44,740 nucleotides of DNA, taken from positions 1 to 44,740 of the forward strand of contig NTKC01000013.1 in assembly GCA_002456995.1 (NCBI GenBank), read 5' to 3'. The first letter of the stretch is position 1; each line of letters starts with the position of its first letter. Below are positions 16,892 through 26,427 of this stretch, in pieces. The position numbers and the translations under genes are program-made. The DNA comes from Candidatus Thioglobus sp. MED-G25. Its GTDB lineage: Bacteria; Pseudomonadota; Gammaproteobacteria; Arenicellales; UBA868. Under the pieces are notes generated by a model. It saw nothing but the letters and a program-made list of their open reading frames with translations, did no database searches and had not been told where the DNA came from.

Positions 16892-17641
16892 ATGAAAGTA
16901 CTGGTACCCGTCAAACGGGTCATCGATGCAAATATCAAGGTTCGAGTGAAATCAGATCAGTCTGGCGTTGAGCTTAACAACGTGAAAATGGCAATGAATC
17001 CTTTTTGTGAAATAGCCGTTGAGCAAGCAATCCGCCTGAAGGAGTCGGGCTCGGTCGATGAAATCATCGTCGTGACAGTCGGTGCCGCACAGAGCCAGGA
17101 AACTCTCAGAACAGCGCTTGCTATGGGTGCTGATCGTGCGATATTGATTGAGACTGAAGAAACACCAGAGCCATTGTCGGTCGCAAAGTCGCTAAAAGCT
17201 GTTGTGGATCGCGAAGGGCCTGGTCTCGTAATATTGGGCAAACAGGCGATTGACGGCGATAACAACCAGACAGGCCAGATGCTGGCGGCACTGTTAGGCT
17301 GGTCCATTGGTACGTTTATTTCCGATCTGGTCGTCGAGGAGAGCATAGTCAAGGTCACGAGGGAGGTAGACGGTGGCCTGGAGAAACTAGAGCTCCTACC
17401 CCCTGCAGTGGTAACCGTAGATCTTCGGTTGAATGAGCCTCGGTATGCTTCTCTGCCCAATATCATGAAGGCAAAGAAAAAGCCATTGGACACCCTGAGC
17501 CCATCTGATCTTGATGTCGATGTTACACCTCGAACCGAGGTGGTCAGCGTGGTCGAACCTCCCGCAAGAGAGGCAGGTGTCAGGGTAGGGAGTGCGGAAG
17601 AGCTTGTCGAAAAATTAAAGAACGAAGCAAAGGTGATCTGA
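16892..17641 (+). CDS. etfB: Electron transfer flavoprotein beta subunit
   Basis: Small subunit of the ETF heterodimer, which carries electrons from acyl-CoA or N-methyl amine dehydrogenases to ETF-ubiquinone oxidoreductase. The 249-aa product begins [19 protein letters not shown] and has the [16 protein letters not shown] block, the AMP-binding segment [13 protein letters not shown], and the ETF-beta signature region around [23 protein letters not shown]. Its stop is 2 bp before the etfA ATG, so the two are translated as a unit. Confidence 0.97.
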   Translation: MKVLVPVKRVIDANIKVRVKSDQSGVELNNVKMAMNPFCEIAVEQAIRLKESGSVDEIIVVTVGAAQSQETLRTALAMGADRAILIETEETPEPLSVAKSLKAVVDREGPGLVILGKQAIDGDNNQTGQMLAALLGWSIGTFISDLVVEESIVKVTREVDGGLEKLELLPPAVVTVDLRLNEPRYASLPNIMKAKKKPLDTLSPSDLDVDVTPRTEVVSVVEPPAREAGVRVGSAEELVEKLKNEAKVI

Positions 17642-17643
17642 AG

Positions 17644-18582
17644 ATGAGTATTCTCGTTATAGGTGAACACGACAACGATGAGCTTAAGCCATCGACACTA
17701 AATACTGTGACAGCGGCGCAGGAACTGGGTGATGAAATTGACTTATTGATTGCTGGGGCAGATTGTAGTGCCGCAGCAGAGCATGCTGCACGAGTCACCG
17801 GGGTAAAACGCGTACTCAAAGTGGATGATCCGTCGCTGGCCGATTCACTGGCGGAAAATCTATCACCGTTGATTGCGAAATTGGCGGGTGAGTACACACA
17901 TGTGCTTGTGCCGGCATCGACTTACGGCAAGAACATCATGCCCCGCGCTGCAGCACTGATTGACGTTCAGCAGATTTCAGACATCAGCGGGATTGAAAGT
18001 GAAGATACATTTGTACGGCCGATATACGCAGGAAATGCCATGGCAACTGTTCGCTCAAAAGATGCCATCAAAATGATTTCTGTACGGACCACGGCATTCG
18101 AATCTGCAACCGAAGAAGGAGAGGCGACGATCGAAGAAATTACAGGCGCTCAGGAATCTGGATTGTCAAAGTTTGCTGGTGAGGAACTTACTCGATCTGA
18201 GCGGCCCGAATTGACGACGGCAGATATCATTATCTCAGGTGGCCGCGGAATGCAGAGTGGAGATAATTTTGAAATGTTAGAACGTATAGCGGACAGACTG
18301 AACGCGGCGGTTGGGGCATCCAGGGCTGCTGTTGATGCAGGCTACGTTCCCAATGATTACCAGGTCGGGCAGACCGGAAAGGTGGTCGCGCCAAATCTAT
18401 ATATCGCAGTGGGGATTTCAGGTGCGATTCAGCATTTAGCAGGCATGAAGGATTCAAAAGTGATTGTTGCAATAAATAAAGATGAGGAAGCTCCTATATT
18501 CCAGGTCGCGGACTACGGTTGGGTGGTAGATCTTTTCGAAGCAATACCGCAACTTGAAGCGGCCCTCGGCGAGGGTGGTTAA
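17644..18582 (+). CDS. etfA: Electron transfer flavoprotein alpha subunit
   Basis: FAD-binding subunit of ETF. The 312-aa product has an N-terminal domain (ILVIGEHDNDELKPSTLNTV) and the C-terminal FAD domain: ISGGRGMQSGDNFEMLE, SRAAVDAGYVPNDYQVGQTGKVV, PNLYIAVGISGAIQHLAGM and AINKDEEAPIFQVADYG, all diagnostic. It directly follows etfB and ends before a hairpin at 18626-18652. No ETF-QO or acyl-CoA dehydrogenase is present in the window. The nearest possible functional neighbour is the MttB-family gene. Confidence 0.98.
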   Translation: MSILVIGEHDNDELKPSTLNTVTAAQELGDEIDLLIAGADCSAAAEHAARVTGVKRVLKVDDPSLADSLAENLSPLIAKLAGEYTHVLVPASTYGKNIMPRAAALIDVQQISDISGIESEDTFVRPIYAGNAMATVRSKDAIKMISVRTTAFESATEEGEATIEEITGAQESGLSKFAGEELTRSERPELTTADIIISGGRGMQSGDNFEMLERIADRLNAAVGASRAAVDAGYVPNDYQVGQTGKVVAPNLYIAVGISGAIQHLAGMKDSKVIVAINKDEEAPIFQVADYGWVVDLFEAIPQLEAALGEGG

Positions 18583-18625
18583 GGGCGCGGTTTTGTCGTT
18601 GTATGCACAGAGTTGAGCAAGTGAA

Positions 18626-18664
18626 GTGGTGACCGGCAGAGCCGGCCACCACAACCAGCTTTTT
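18626..18664 (+). terminator. Terminator-like hairpin after etfBA
   Basis: GTGGTGACCGGC (18626-18637) faces GCCGGCCACCAC (18641-18652) across an AGA loop, with one A-C mismatch in a 12-bp stem. A T-run (18660-18664) follows 7 nt later. The stem is strong; the gap before the T-run makes termination efficiency uncertain. Confidence 0.65.
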
Positions 18665-18698
18665 ACAAACGTCAGTTGTTAGCTGCAGTTCCGGCACC

Positions 18699-18714
18699 TC
18701 CTTGTGCACAAGGA
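18699..18714. repeat. 16-bp perfect palindrome between etfA and rmuC
   Basis: TCCTTGTGCACAAGGA is fully self-complementary. It sits downstream of both convergent units (etfBA and ubiG-gph-rmuC). It has no loop and no adjacent T-run, so a protein-binding site is as likely as a structural role. Confidence 0.5.
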
Positions 18715-18789
18715 ACGTGAACCTGACTGACAATGTTGATTTTGGATCACCCGTTTTGAAATTTCTGTGAACTGATTCACACGGCGTGA

Positions 18790-19812
18790 TTACTTGTAGT
18801 GTTCATCGGTGTCATCCGCCAGTTCGAGCGCATCGATGCTTGATGCCCGACGAATAATCTTGTCAGTTGAGATACGGATTCTCCTGAAATCCTCAGCCAT
18901 CGCGTCGTAGTTCTTTTGCAAGGAAGCAATTCTTGTGTCCAATCGCTGAACATCTGTCATCATGGCAAGGACTTCTTGTTGGATAATATCAGCCTGTTCC
19001 CGCATCTTAACGTCGCGAAAAATTGCGGTTATGGTGTTCAATGTGGCCCACAGTGTTGAGGGTGAGACAATATAAACGCGCTTGCGGTAGGCTATCTTAA
19101 CGAGATCTTGATGATCGCAATGAATTTGCGCATAGATGGATTCTGCAGGTATAAACATCAAGGCATTTTCGGATGTCTCGCCGGGAATAATGTAGCGCGT
19201 TGCGATTGCCTCAATATGGGTGGCGACATGTCCCGAGAATTGTTTCGAGTGACGCTTTTTCTCATCTTCTGTCGTTGCTGTAGCCGCCAACCTGTAAGAC
19301 TCCAGTGGGAATTTCGAGTCGATAACTGTGGGTCCTGGGGGATTCGGTAGATGTAGCAGGCAGTCAGCCCGTCGTCCATTGCTTAAGGTGGCTTGGAACT
19401 TGTAGGCATCCGGAGGGAGTGCATCCTGAACCAGTGTTTCGAGCCTGAGCTCACCGAATGTGCCTCGCGCCTGCTTATTATCGAGCACGTTGCGGAGTCC
19501 AGTGACCTCGGTGGACAGTTGCGTAATGTTTTTTTGCGCATGGTCGATTACGGCTATACGCTCCTTGAGTTGACCAAGGTGCCCAACAGTAGACTGATCC
19601 TGTTTCAGTAATGCATCCCTTAGCACCCTTTCTTGTTTAAGAAGTTGCTCGCTCATCAACTGCTGATGCGTTTGAAACAGGGTTGCAATATCAGTACTTG
19701 TCAGCGGCTGTTGGCGACGACCGAGGATAAGTGCAAACACGGTGATGGCAATAATGACCACCACCCCCAGAATCAAGATTTCACTCAGCATCAGGTCTGC
19801 TCCATCATTCAT
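18790..19812 (-). CDS. rmuC: DNA recombination protein RmuC homologue
   Basis: Predicted membrane-anchored PD-(D/E)XK-type nuclease-like protein that limits recombination at inverted repeats. The 340-aa product has one N-terminal membrane helix (about residues 9-30, LSEILILGVVVIIAITVFALILG), a coiled-coil section (LLKQERVLRDALLKQDQ...), then the RmuC core: ARGTFGELRLETLVQDALPP, VIDSKFPLESYRL, ALMFIPAESIYAQI and VYIVSPSTLWATLNTI. It is shorter than E. coli RmuC (475 aa) but typical of other proteobacteria. Its start overlaps the end of gph by 8 bp. Confidence 0.93.
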   Translation of the reverse strand: MNDGADLMLSEILILGVVVIIAITVFALILGRRQQPLTSTDIATLFQTHQQLMSEQLLKQERVLRDALLKQDQSTVGHLGQLKERIAVIDHAQKNITQLSTEVTGLRNVLDNKQARGTFGELRLETLVQDALPPDAYKFQATLSNGRRADCLLHLPNPPGPTVIDSKFPLESYRLAATATTEDEKKRHSKQFSGHVATHIEAIATRYIIPGETSENALMFIPAESIYAQIHCDHQDLVKIAYRKRVYIVSPSTLWATLNTITAIFRDVKMREQADIIQQEVLAMMTDVQRLDTRIASLQKNYDAMAEDFRRIRISTDKIIRRASSIDALELADDTDEHYK

Positions 19813-20494
19813 TTTGGATCAGTAGACGTTCCAGTTCTACGGGGGAGTCCACCGTATGATCAGCCCCCCAATTCTCTGGCAGATCGTCAGGTGATGCGTA
19901 TCCCCAGGTAACGGCTACGGTAGTGGTGCCCGCAGCCCGGCCTGCCATGATATCGCGCAGGTCATCGCCTATCAGCGCTGTGGTTGAGGTGTTTCTACCG
20001 TTCAGGCGGCAGGCATGTATCACCGATTCGGGTTCGGGCTTGTTGGTTGGTAGAGTATCGCCACAAACTACGACGGCTGCTCTGTCGGACAGTCCCAACG
20101 CGCTTAACAGGGGATCAGTAAAACGTGTCGGCTTGTTTGTAACAATTCCCCAACTGTAGCCAGCTAATTCAAGGCGGGTTAGTAATTGATCTATTCCCGG
20201 AAACAGACAGCTACCTTCACAGATATGGTGATCATAATAATCAAGCAGTTGTTCTCTAAGGGAATGAAATTCTTTTGATGTAGCCGAGATAGAAAAACCC
20301 TGTTCAATAAGTCGAGCGCTACCTGCCCCGACCCAGCAGCGGGCATCCTCAACCGAGACAGTGGGTTTGCCATGCCGAGCCAGCACAAAGTTAAGCGCAG
20401 CTACAAGATCAGGAGCTGTGTCAGCGAGCGTGCCATCAAGATCGAACAATATATGATTGATCGCCACTAGCTGGTTATAAAACCGGAGAGTCAT
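19805..20494 (-). CDS. gph: Phosphoglycolate phosphatase (HAD family)
   Basis: HAD hydrolase that removes 2-phosphoglycolate arising from DNA repair. The 229-aa frame has HAD motif I FDLDGTLADTAPDLV (nucleophile and acid Asp), motif II IVTNKPTRF, motif III Lys in LPTNKPEPE, and motif IV IGDDLRDIMAGRAAG. Two starts are plausible: ATG 20494, which overlaps ubiG by 20 bp, or GTG 20467, 7 bp after the ubiG stop; neither has a clear ribosome binding site. The ubiG-gph order is common in gammaproteobacteria. A pyrophosphatase or sugar phosphatase of the same fold is the alternative. Confidence 0.9.
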   Translation of the reverse strand: MTLRFYNQLVAINHILFDLDGTLADTAPDLVAALNFVLARHGKPTVSVEDARCWVGAGSARLIEQGFSISATSKEFHSLREQLLDYYDHHICEGSCLFPGIDQLLTRLELAGYSWGIVTNKPTRFTDPLLSALGLSDRAAVVVCGDTLPTNKPEPESVIHACRLNGRNTSTTALIGDDLRDIMAGRAAGTTTVAVTWGYASPDDLPENWGADHTVDSPVELERLLIQNE

Positions 20495-21200
20495 GCACGG
20501 TTGAAGAACCGTGGCGGAAATGCAAGATGTAATTCACATCGAGATTTCCCCCCAGTGAGTACTCCTGAAAAATCGGGTTGTAATGCAGGCCGATGGATCC
20601 GCTCAGGTATAAGCCGGCGTCACGAGCCCATAGGTCCACTTCTGATGGTTTAATGAACTTTTCGTAGTGATGTGTTCCACGAGGCAACAGATTAAGCACG
20701 TACTCTGCGCCAACGATAGCAAATAGCCAGGATTTGGGGTTACGGTTTATTGTTGAGAAAAAGACATGACCCCCGGTCCGGGTAAGCTTTGCGCAGGCGG
20801 AAATGGTTTCGGCTGGAGATGGGACGTGCTCCAGGAGTTCCATACAAGTAACCACATCGTACTGGCCCGATTCGTGGTCTATTAGTTCCTCGACGGTGCC
20901 CTGGCGGTAGTCGATGGACGCTGATCGTTCACGGGCATGCAGTCTGGCGACAGAGATGGGTCCTTGTCCTGCGTCTACTCCGGTGACCGAGGCGCCCCTC
21001 TCCCACATGGACTCGCTGAGTATGCCGCCTCCGCAGCCAATGTCGATAACTTTTTTGTTCTGTAAGCAGACTTGCTCTTCAATGTAATTTAAGCGCAGGG
21101 GGTTTATTTGATGTAAGGGACGAAATTCGCTGTTGGGATCCCACCAGCGGCTGGCCAGTTTCTCAAATTTTGACAGTTCGTTAGGGTCTACGTTTTGCAT
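20475..21200 (-). CDS. ubiG: Ubiquinone biosynthesis O-methyltransferase
   Basis: SAM-dependent enzyme performing both O-methylations of the ubiquinone ring. The 241-aa length matches E. coli UbiG (240). It begins NVDPNELSKFEKLASRWWDP, the family N-terminus. The SAM-binding motif is VIDIGCGGGILSE, followed by VTCMELLEHVPSP and FFSTINRNPKSWL, and the membrane-associating region RGTHHYEKFIKPSEV. It is first in the ubiG-gph-rmuC unit. Together with ispB it shows that the organism makes ubiquinone. Confidence 0.97.
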   Translation of the reverse strand: MQNVDPNELSKFEKLASRWWDPNSEFRPLHQINPLRLNYIEEQVCLQNKKVIDIGCGGGILSESMWERGASVTGVDAGQGPISVARLHARERSASIDYRQGTVEELIDHESGQYDVVTCMELLEHVPSPAETISACAKLTRTGGHVFFSTINRNPKSWLFAIVGAEYVLNLLPRGTHHYEKFIKPSEVDLWARDAGLYLSGSIGLHYNPIFQEYSLGGNLDVNYILHFRHGSSTVHDSPVL

Positions 21201-21333
21201 TGGCCTGACGTGGTATTGTTGGCATGTGGTGATGATTGTGGCTATTTTATGCTCGGCACTGTATGAGTTGGTAAAAGAGTCCCAGATAGATTTGCTTTGC
21301 CTAGGCTACGACTGAGTTTAGGACCGGAATATC

Positions 21334-21363
21334 TTGAATATAAGGGTCAGCCCGCACTATAAT
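21334..21363 (+). promoter_or_regulatory. Sigma-70-type promoter for initiator tRNA / rimP-nusA operon
   Basis: TTGAAT (21334-21339), 18-nt spacer, perfect TATAAT (21358-21363). The predicted start near 21370 is only about 5 nt before the tRNA 5' end, as usual for tRNA promoters. Confidence 0.7.
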
Positions 21364-21374
21364 TAGCGGTTTGT

Positions 21375-21451
<77 letters not shown>

Positions 21452-21468
21452 ATATTGGTATGACTACG

Positions 21469-21490
21469 ACCCCGCTGTTGCGGGGTTTGT
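21469..21490 (+). terminator. Hairpin with T-rich tail after metY
   Basis: ACCCCGC (21469-21475) pairs with GCGGGGT (21480-21486) across a 4-nt loop, followed by TTGTTATT. It lies between the tRNA and rimP, so it is probably a partial terminator or a tRNA-processing boundary, because no obvious second promoter precedes rimP. Confidence 0.7.
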
Positions 21491-21537
21491 TATTAAGGGC
21501 CAGCGATGGTTGAGCTCGGCCCGGCAGGCGGGTGATC

Positions 21538-22017
21538 ATGTTTGGCGATAGGATAGCACTGCGAGAATTGCTCGAGCCAGTGATCGAAGCCATGGGCTAC
21601 GAGCTGGTTATGGTTGAGTTGACGGGTGCAGGTTCAAAGACGTTGAGAGTTTATATCGATTCGCCAGGGGGTATCGTGTTAGATGACTGTGAAACGGTTA
21701 GCCGGCAAGTCAGCACTTTGCTGGATGTGGACGATCCGATTTCGGGTGAGTATGCACTGGAGGTTTCGTCGCCGGGCCTCGATCGGCCCTTGGCCAAGCC
21801 GGAGCATTTTCGTCGAGCTGAGGGCAATATGGTAAGAATAAGGATGATCCGATCACACCTAGGAAGGCGAAATTTCACTGGGTTATTGAAATGCGTGTCT
21901 GGTGAAGGGGCTGTAGTAGAAGTCGATGGGGAAGAGTACGAACTCGCCTACAACGATATAGATCGGGCAAGACTGGTTTCGGAATTCGAGAACAAGATTC
22001 CGCGATCGCGACGATAA
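21538..22017 (+). CDS. rimP: Ribosome maturation factor RimP
   Basis: Cytoplasmic factor needed for 30S maturation. ATG 21538 gives 159 aa; a GTG at 21532 is also in frame, but GGCGGG is better spaced for the ATG. Motifs are LLEPVIEAMGYELVMVEL near the N-terminus, DDCETVSRQVSTLLDVDDPI, the signature YALEVSSPGLDRPLAKPEHF, and the C-terminal SH3-like half ending YNDIDRARLV. It is the first protein gene of the conserved rimP-nusA-infB-rbfA-truB-rpsO-pnp run. Confidence 0.96.
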   Translation: MFGDRIALRELLEPVIEAMGYELVMVELTGAGSKTLRVYIDSPGGIVLDDCETVSRQVSTLLDVDDPISGEYALEVSSPGLDRPLAKPEHFRRAEGNMVRIRMIRSHLGRRNFTGLLKCVSGEGAVVEVDGEEYELAYNDIDRARLVSEFENKIPRSRR

Positions 22018-22033
22018 TTCTGGAGATTGCGGC

Positions 22034-23527
22034 ATGACCAAAGATGAAGTTTTGATGATGGCAGATGTTCTTTCTCGGGAAAAAGAGTTAGAAAAAGATG
22101 TGGTATTTCTGGCTATCGAGGCAGCACTGGCCACCGCAACTCGTAAACGAAATCGGGAAGATATCGAAGTTCGTGTTTCGATTGACCAGGGCACTGGTGA
22201 CTATGAGGCATTTCGTCAGTGGGAAATTGTGGATGACGATGCAGTGCTTGAGAGCCCCATCAGCCAGATGACTCTGGCTGCTGCCAATATCAGTTATCCG
22301 GATGTAGCGCATGAGGTTGGTGAATTTGTAGAGGAGCCCTTGGAGGTCGTGGCAAAGTTTGGCCGAATAGAGGCGCAGGCGGCCAAGCAGGTAATCAATC
22401 AGAAAGTCCGTGAGGCTGAGCGTGCGCGAATATATGAGGCCTTCAAGGATAGAGTGGGTGAGATGGTCCAGGGTGTCGTTAAGCGTGTCGGACATCGGGA
22501 GGCTATCGTTGATATTGAAAGTGTGGAAGCATCATTACCAAGATCTACCTGGATTGACAGGGAGGCGCTTCGTAACGGAGACCGAATCAAGAGCATTCTC
22601 ACGGAAGTTAGGTCCGAGGCCCGCGGACCACAATTGATTCTGGATAGAAAGAGCCCCGAACTTGTAATTGAACTTTTTCGACTGGAAGTCCCAGAGGTTG
22701 GCCAGGGTGTGATCGAGGTTCTTGGAGCTTCCCGGGATCCTGGATCTCGTGCCAAGATAGCAGTGAGGTCCAATGATCCCAAAATAGATCCGGTTGGCGC
22801 TTGTGTCGGAATCCGTGGAGCACGGGTTCAAAGTGTGTCAAATGAACTCAATCTGGAGCGGATCGATATTATTACCTGGACAGAATCACCTGCTGAGTTT
22901 GTCATTAAGGCTCTACAGCCGGCGGAGGTTGATTCAATCATTGTTGATGAGGAATCACGGGCCATGGATGTGGTGGTTGATGAGAACCAGTTGGCTCTTG
23001 CAATTGGTCGCGGTGGGCAGAATGTACGACTAGCGTCAGAATTGACGGGTTGGCAATTGAATATCATGACCGATGAGGCTGCTTTGGAAAAGGCAGAGCT
23101 CGAATCGCAGGCATCTTGCGAGCGTTTGCGGGAACAGTTGAACATAGACAACGATGTCGCTGAGGTATTGGTCGAAGAAGGGTTTTTGACGCCAGAAGAG
23201 GTGGCCTATGTGCCGGTTCAGGAACTGGTTGATATCGAGGGTTTTGATCAGGAATTGGTGGAACAGTTACGGCGTCGAGCAAAAGAATTTTTGGATATTC
23301 GTGAGTTTTCTGAGCTTGAGAAAACAAGGCCTGAAGACGACTTGCTCTCGATGGAGGGTATGGATGACGAAACTGCCCGGCTATTTGCACAAAATGGCGT
23401 TCGCTCAATGGAGGAACTTGCCGAATGTGCGACCGATGAGCTTGTTGAACTCAGCGGCATTGATGAAGAGCGAGCTGCAGAACTCATAATGACGGCCCGT
23501 GCACCTTGGTTTGCAGAAGCCCAATAG
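22034..23527 (+). CDS. nusA: Transcription termination/antitermination factor NusA
   Basis: RNA polymerase-binding factor that modulates pausing, termination and antitermination. The 497 aa match E. coli (495). In order: the N-terminal polymerase-binding domain (1-~125), S1 domain (GEMVQGVVKRVGHREAIVDIE, about 136-200), KH1 and KH2 (PIDPVGACVGIRGARVQSV-type loop around residue 255 and AIGRGGQNVRLASELTG around 325), then two C-terminal acidic repeats after about residue 365. The two acidic repeats are the gammaproteobacterial feature that binds the alpha CTD. It lies 16 bp after rimP. Confidence 0.98.
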   Translation: MTKDEVLMMADVLSREKELEKDVVFLAIEAALATATRKRNREDIEVRVSIDQGTGDYEAFRQWEIVDDDAVLESPISQMTLAAANISYPDVAHEVGEFVEEPLEVVAKFGRIEAQAAKQVINQKVREAERARIYEAFKDRVGEMVQGVVKRVGHREAIVDIESVEASLPRSTWIDREALRNGDRIKSILTEVRSEARGPQLILDRKSPELVIELFRLEVPEVGQGVIEVLGASRDPGSRAKIAVRSNDPKIDPVGACVGIRGARVQSVSNELNLERIDIITWTESPAEFVIKALQPAEVDSIIVDEESRAMDVVVDENQLALAIGRGGQNVRLASELTGWQLNIMTDEAALEKAELESQASCERLREQLNIDNDVAEVLVEEGFLTPEEVAYVPVQELVDIEGFDQELVEQLRRRAKEFLDIREFSELEKTRPEDDLLSMEGMDDETARLFAQNGVRSMEELAECATDELVELSGIDEERAAELIMTARAPWFAEAQ

Positions 23528-23545
23528 AATTTCGGGAAGATTCAA

Positions 23546-26035
23546 ATGACAGCAGTAACCGTAAAGAAATTCGCCGAGCAGATCGGTGTCAGTGAAGACA
23601 GGTTGTTACAACAGCTTAAAAACGCCGGGGTTTTAGATAAAACCATTGATGGTGATTTGGATGACGCTGAAAAAACGAAATTACTTGCATATCTACGCGG
23701 TGAGCTGGTACCTGAGTCGACCGAGTCACAGGGCAGTATTACGCTAAACCGCCGTACGAGTAGCGTCGTGAAACAGACATCGCGTACCGGCGGTGCAAGG
23801 ACTATACACGTCGAGCTCAAAAAGCGGCGAACCTATATAAAGCGAGGGGACCTACAGCGCCAGCAAGCAGATGCTAGAAAAGCAGTTGAAGCTGAACAAG
23901 CGGCCCGACTTGCTGCGGAAGCTGAGGCTGAAGCCAAAATAAAAGCCAAGGCAGAAGCACAAGAGAAGGCGGAGGTCGAGCGTAAGGCCGCTGAAGAAGC
24001 GGAACAAATACAGGCCGAGCAAGAATTAAAATCAACTGCGGTTGAGCCCGAGGTTCCGGTGCCAGGTGACATGCCTGTCCCAGCAACGGAGCATAAAGGC
24101 GCCGGACGGAGAGAAGAGAAACCAAGAAAAAAGAAAGGACGGGATAAGGCTTCTGGGGATCAGGAATTACATCTGGCGGCTGGAAAAAGAGGCCGACGGA
24201 AGGCTCGTCCTGTGATTAAACCTAGAAAACTTACCTCAGCAACGACGGGTCAGCACGCGTTTGAAATGCCGACCGAGCCGATTAAGAAGGTCATAGACGT
24301 GCCTGAAACAGTCACTGTTGCAGAACTTTCTCAGGCCATGTCTGTAAAAGCGGCGGAAGTTATCAAAGTGTTGATGGATATGGGTAGCTTGGTCACCATC
24401 AATCAGGTTCTCGATCAGGATACTGCGATACTCGTAATTGAAGAAATGGGACACGAGGGTCAAGCAGCGGCAGCGGTGGATCCCGAGTCGGTTCTACTTA
24501 CAGAAGACACCCAAGCCTATGAGGCACACCACAGAGCGCCAGTCGTAACCGTCATGGGGCACGTCGATCATGGCAAGACTTCGCTTTTAGACTACCTGCG
24601 TCAGACAAAAGTAGCAGCAGGCGAAGCCGGCGGTATTACGCAGCATATCGGTGCGTACAGGGTTTCTACAGAACGAGGCACTATCACATTCCTCGACACT
24701 CCCGGACACGAAGCTTTCAGCGCCATGCGCTCACGTGGCGCATCGGTGACGGATCTTGTGGTGCTAATTGTTGCGGCTGATGACGGTGTAAAACCTCAAA
24801 CAGTTGAAGCAATAAATCATGCTCGAACAGCGGGTGTTCCTCTGATTGTTGCGATAAATAAGATTGATAAAGATGATGCCGATTCAGAGCGTGTAAAACA
24901 AGAACTCACCGCCCACGAAGTCGTTCCGGAAGAATGGGGGGGCGACATTCTGGTCAATGAAATATCAGCACTGACCGGAAATGGAATAGACGCGTTATTG
25001 GAGTCGGTGCTATTACAGGCCGAGTTGTTGGATCTCAAGGCACCGGTCGAAGGGCCGGCCAGGGGCACTGTCATAGAGGCACGACTAGACCGAGGTCGTG
25101 GTGTTGTTGCGACAGTATTGGTAAGCAGTGGAACTTTGCGAAAGGGGGATGTTCTCCTCGTGGGCAGGGAATATGGCCGGATCCGGGTAATGACTGACAG
25201 TGCTGGGAAGGTCATACAAAAAGCGGGTCCGTCTACACCGGTTGAAGTTCAGGGTCTAGGTGGTGTCCCTGATTCTGGTGACGAGGCGAATGTCGTCATT
25301 GATGAGCGCAAGGCTAGGGAAATCAGTGGCTATCGACAGGGTAAGTTCAAGGAAGTCAAGCTGGCAAAGCAGCAGAAACTGAAACTAGAAAGCGTATTTG
25401 AACAGATGGGCGGCGGTGAAAAAACAACACTGAATCTCATTATCAAAGCAGATGTTCAAGGTTCAGTCGAGGCGTTGACTACCACCTTGGAAGATATATC
25501 TGGAGACACAATCGGTGTTCATGTTGTCCATGGAATGGTGGGTGGAATTAACGAGTCGGATGTAAATTTAGCAACTGCTTCGGAGGCAATGATAATAGCG
25601 TTCAACGTGAGAGCCGATGCGACAGCACGTAAGATGATTGAATTAGAGGGTATTGATGTTCGCTACTACAACGTAATTTATAACGCGATAGATGACATGA
25701 GATCTGCCTTGACCGGAATGATGGCACCGATACTCAGAGAACAGGCTATAGGGCTTGCCGAGGTTCGCGATGTCTTTCGGGTCGCCAGACTCGGTGCGGT
25801 GGCTGGCTGCCGAGTTATTGAAGGAGAGGTTAAAAGGAATCTTCCCGTACGAGTTTTACGTGACAATGTCGTCATTTTCGAAGGACAAATAGATTCTCTT
25901 CGACGGTTCAAGGATGATGTTGCCGAAGTAAAGACGGGGTTTGAATGCGGGATCGGAGTCAAAAATTATAACGACATAAAGGAAGGTGATCAGATCGAGA
26001 TCTACCAGACTGTAGAGGAAAAACCCAGTCTTTAG
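23546..26035 (+). CDS. infB: Translation initiation factor IF-2
   Basis: GTPase that places fMet-tRNA on the 30S and joins the subunits. The 829-aa product has an N-terminal IF2_N motif ([20 protein letters not shown]), a long Ala/Glu/Lys-rich linker (about 95-230, helical and highly charged), a second IF2_N near residue 252, and the G domain with [27 protein letters not shown] and NKIDK. C-terminal domains II-IV follow (C1 [18 protein letters not shown]2 binding fMet-tRNA). The linker is shorter than in E. coli (890 aa). The initiator tRNA it recognises is encoded just upstream. Confidence 0.98.
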   Translation: MTAVTVKKFAEQIGVSEDRLLQQLKNAGVLDKTIDGDLDDAEKTKLLAYLRGELVPESTESQGSITLNRRTSSVVKQTSRTGGARTIHVELKKRRTYIKRGDLQRQQADARKAVEAEQAARLAAEAEAEAKIKAKAEAQEKAEVERKAAEEAEQIQAEQELKSTAVEPEVPVPGDMPVPATEHKGAGRREEKPRKKKGRDKASGDQELHLAAGKRGRRKARPVIKPRKLTSATTGQHAFEMPTEPIKKVIDVPETVTVAELSQAMSVKAAEVIKVLMDMGSLVTINQVLDQDTAILVIEEMGHEGQAAAAVDPESVLLTEDTQAYEAHHRAPVVTVMGHVDHGKTSLLDYLRQTKVAAGEAGGITQHIGAYRVSTERGTITFLDTPGHEAFSAMRSRGASVTDLVVLIVAADDGVKPQTVEAINHARTAGVPLIVAINKIDKDDADSERVKQELTAHEVVPEEWGGDILVNEISALTGNGIDALLESVLLQAELLDLKAPVEGPARGTVIEARLDRGRGVVATVLVSSGTLRKGDVLLVGREYGRIRVMTDSAGKVIQKAGPSTPVEVQGLGGVPDSGDEANVVIDERKAREISGYRQGKFKEVKLAKQQKLKLESVFEQMGGGEKTTLNLIIKADVQGSVEALTTTLEDISGDTIGVHVVHGMVGGINESDVNLATASEAMIIAFNVRADATARKMIELEGIDVRYYNVIYNAIDDMRSALTGMMAPILREQAIGLAEVRDVFRVARLGAVAGCRVIEGEVKRNLPVRVLRDNVVIFEGQIDSLRRFKDDVAEVKTGFECGIGVKNYNDIKEGDQIEIYQTVEEKPSL

Positions 26036-26058
26036 GTTTTCAACTCTAGGTGTACGCC

Positions 26059-26427
26059 ATGCAGGGGATTGACAGAGTTCGGAGAGTTTCGGAACTGGTA
26101 CGTCGCCAGGTCTCTCATTTCATACTGCGCGAACTAGCAGATGAAGGTCTCGGAATAGTATCAGTTACTGCCGTTGACATGAGCCGTGACCTACTCCAAG
26201 CGACAGTTTACGTTTCATCATTCGCCCGAGACTCTGATATTGACAACATACTTGCAGTGCTTGAAGAAAATGTACCCGCTGTGCGTCATGATCTGGCGAA
26301 GTCATTGCATCTAAGACGGGTGCCTAACTTGACCTTTCGCTACGATGAGAGTGTAGAGCGAGCGCGGCGATTGACTACGATGATCGATGAGTTGGAGTTG
26401 GATCGGAATATGGATGATGGCACGTAG
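26059..26427 (+). CDS. rbfA: Ribosome-binding factor A
   Basis: Cold-adaptation factor that binds pre-30S near the 16S 5' helix. ATG 26059 (MQGIDRVRRVSELVRRQV) gives 122 aa; GTG 26050 would add three residues. The KH-like fold features are visible: helix 1 at RRVSELVRRQVSHFI, VTAVDMSRDLLQATVYVS, and LHLRRVPNLTFRYDESVERARR near the C-terminus, which is the diagnostic end. It overlaps truB by about 14 bp. Confidence 0.95.
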   Translation: MQGIDRVRRVSELVRRQVSHFILRELADEGLGIVSVTAVDMSRDLLQATVYVSSFARDSDIDNILAVLEENVPAVRHDLAKSLHLRRVPNLTFRYDESVERARRLTTMIDELELDRNMDDGT

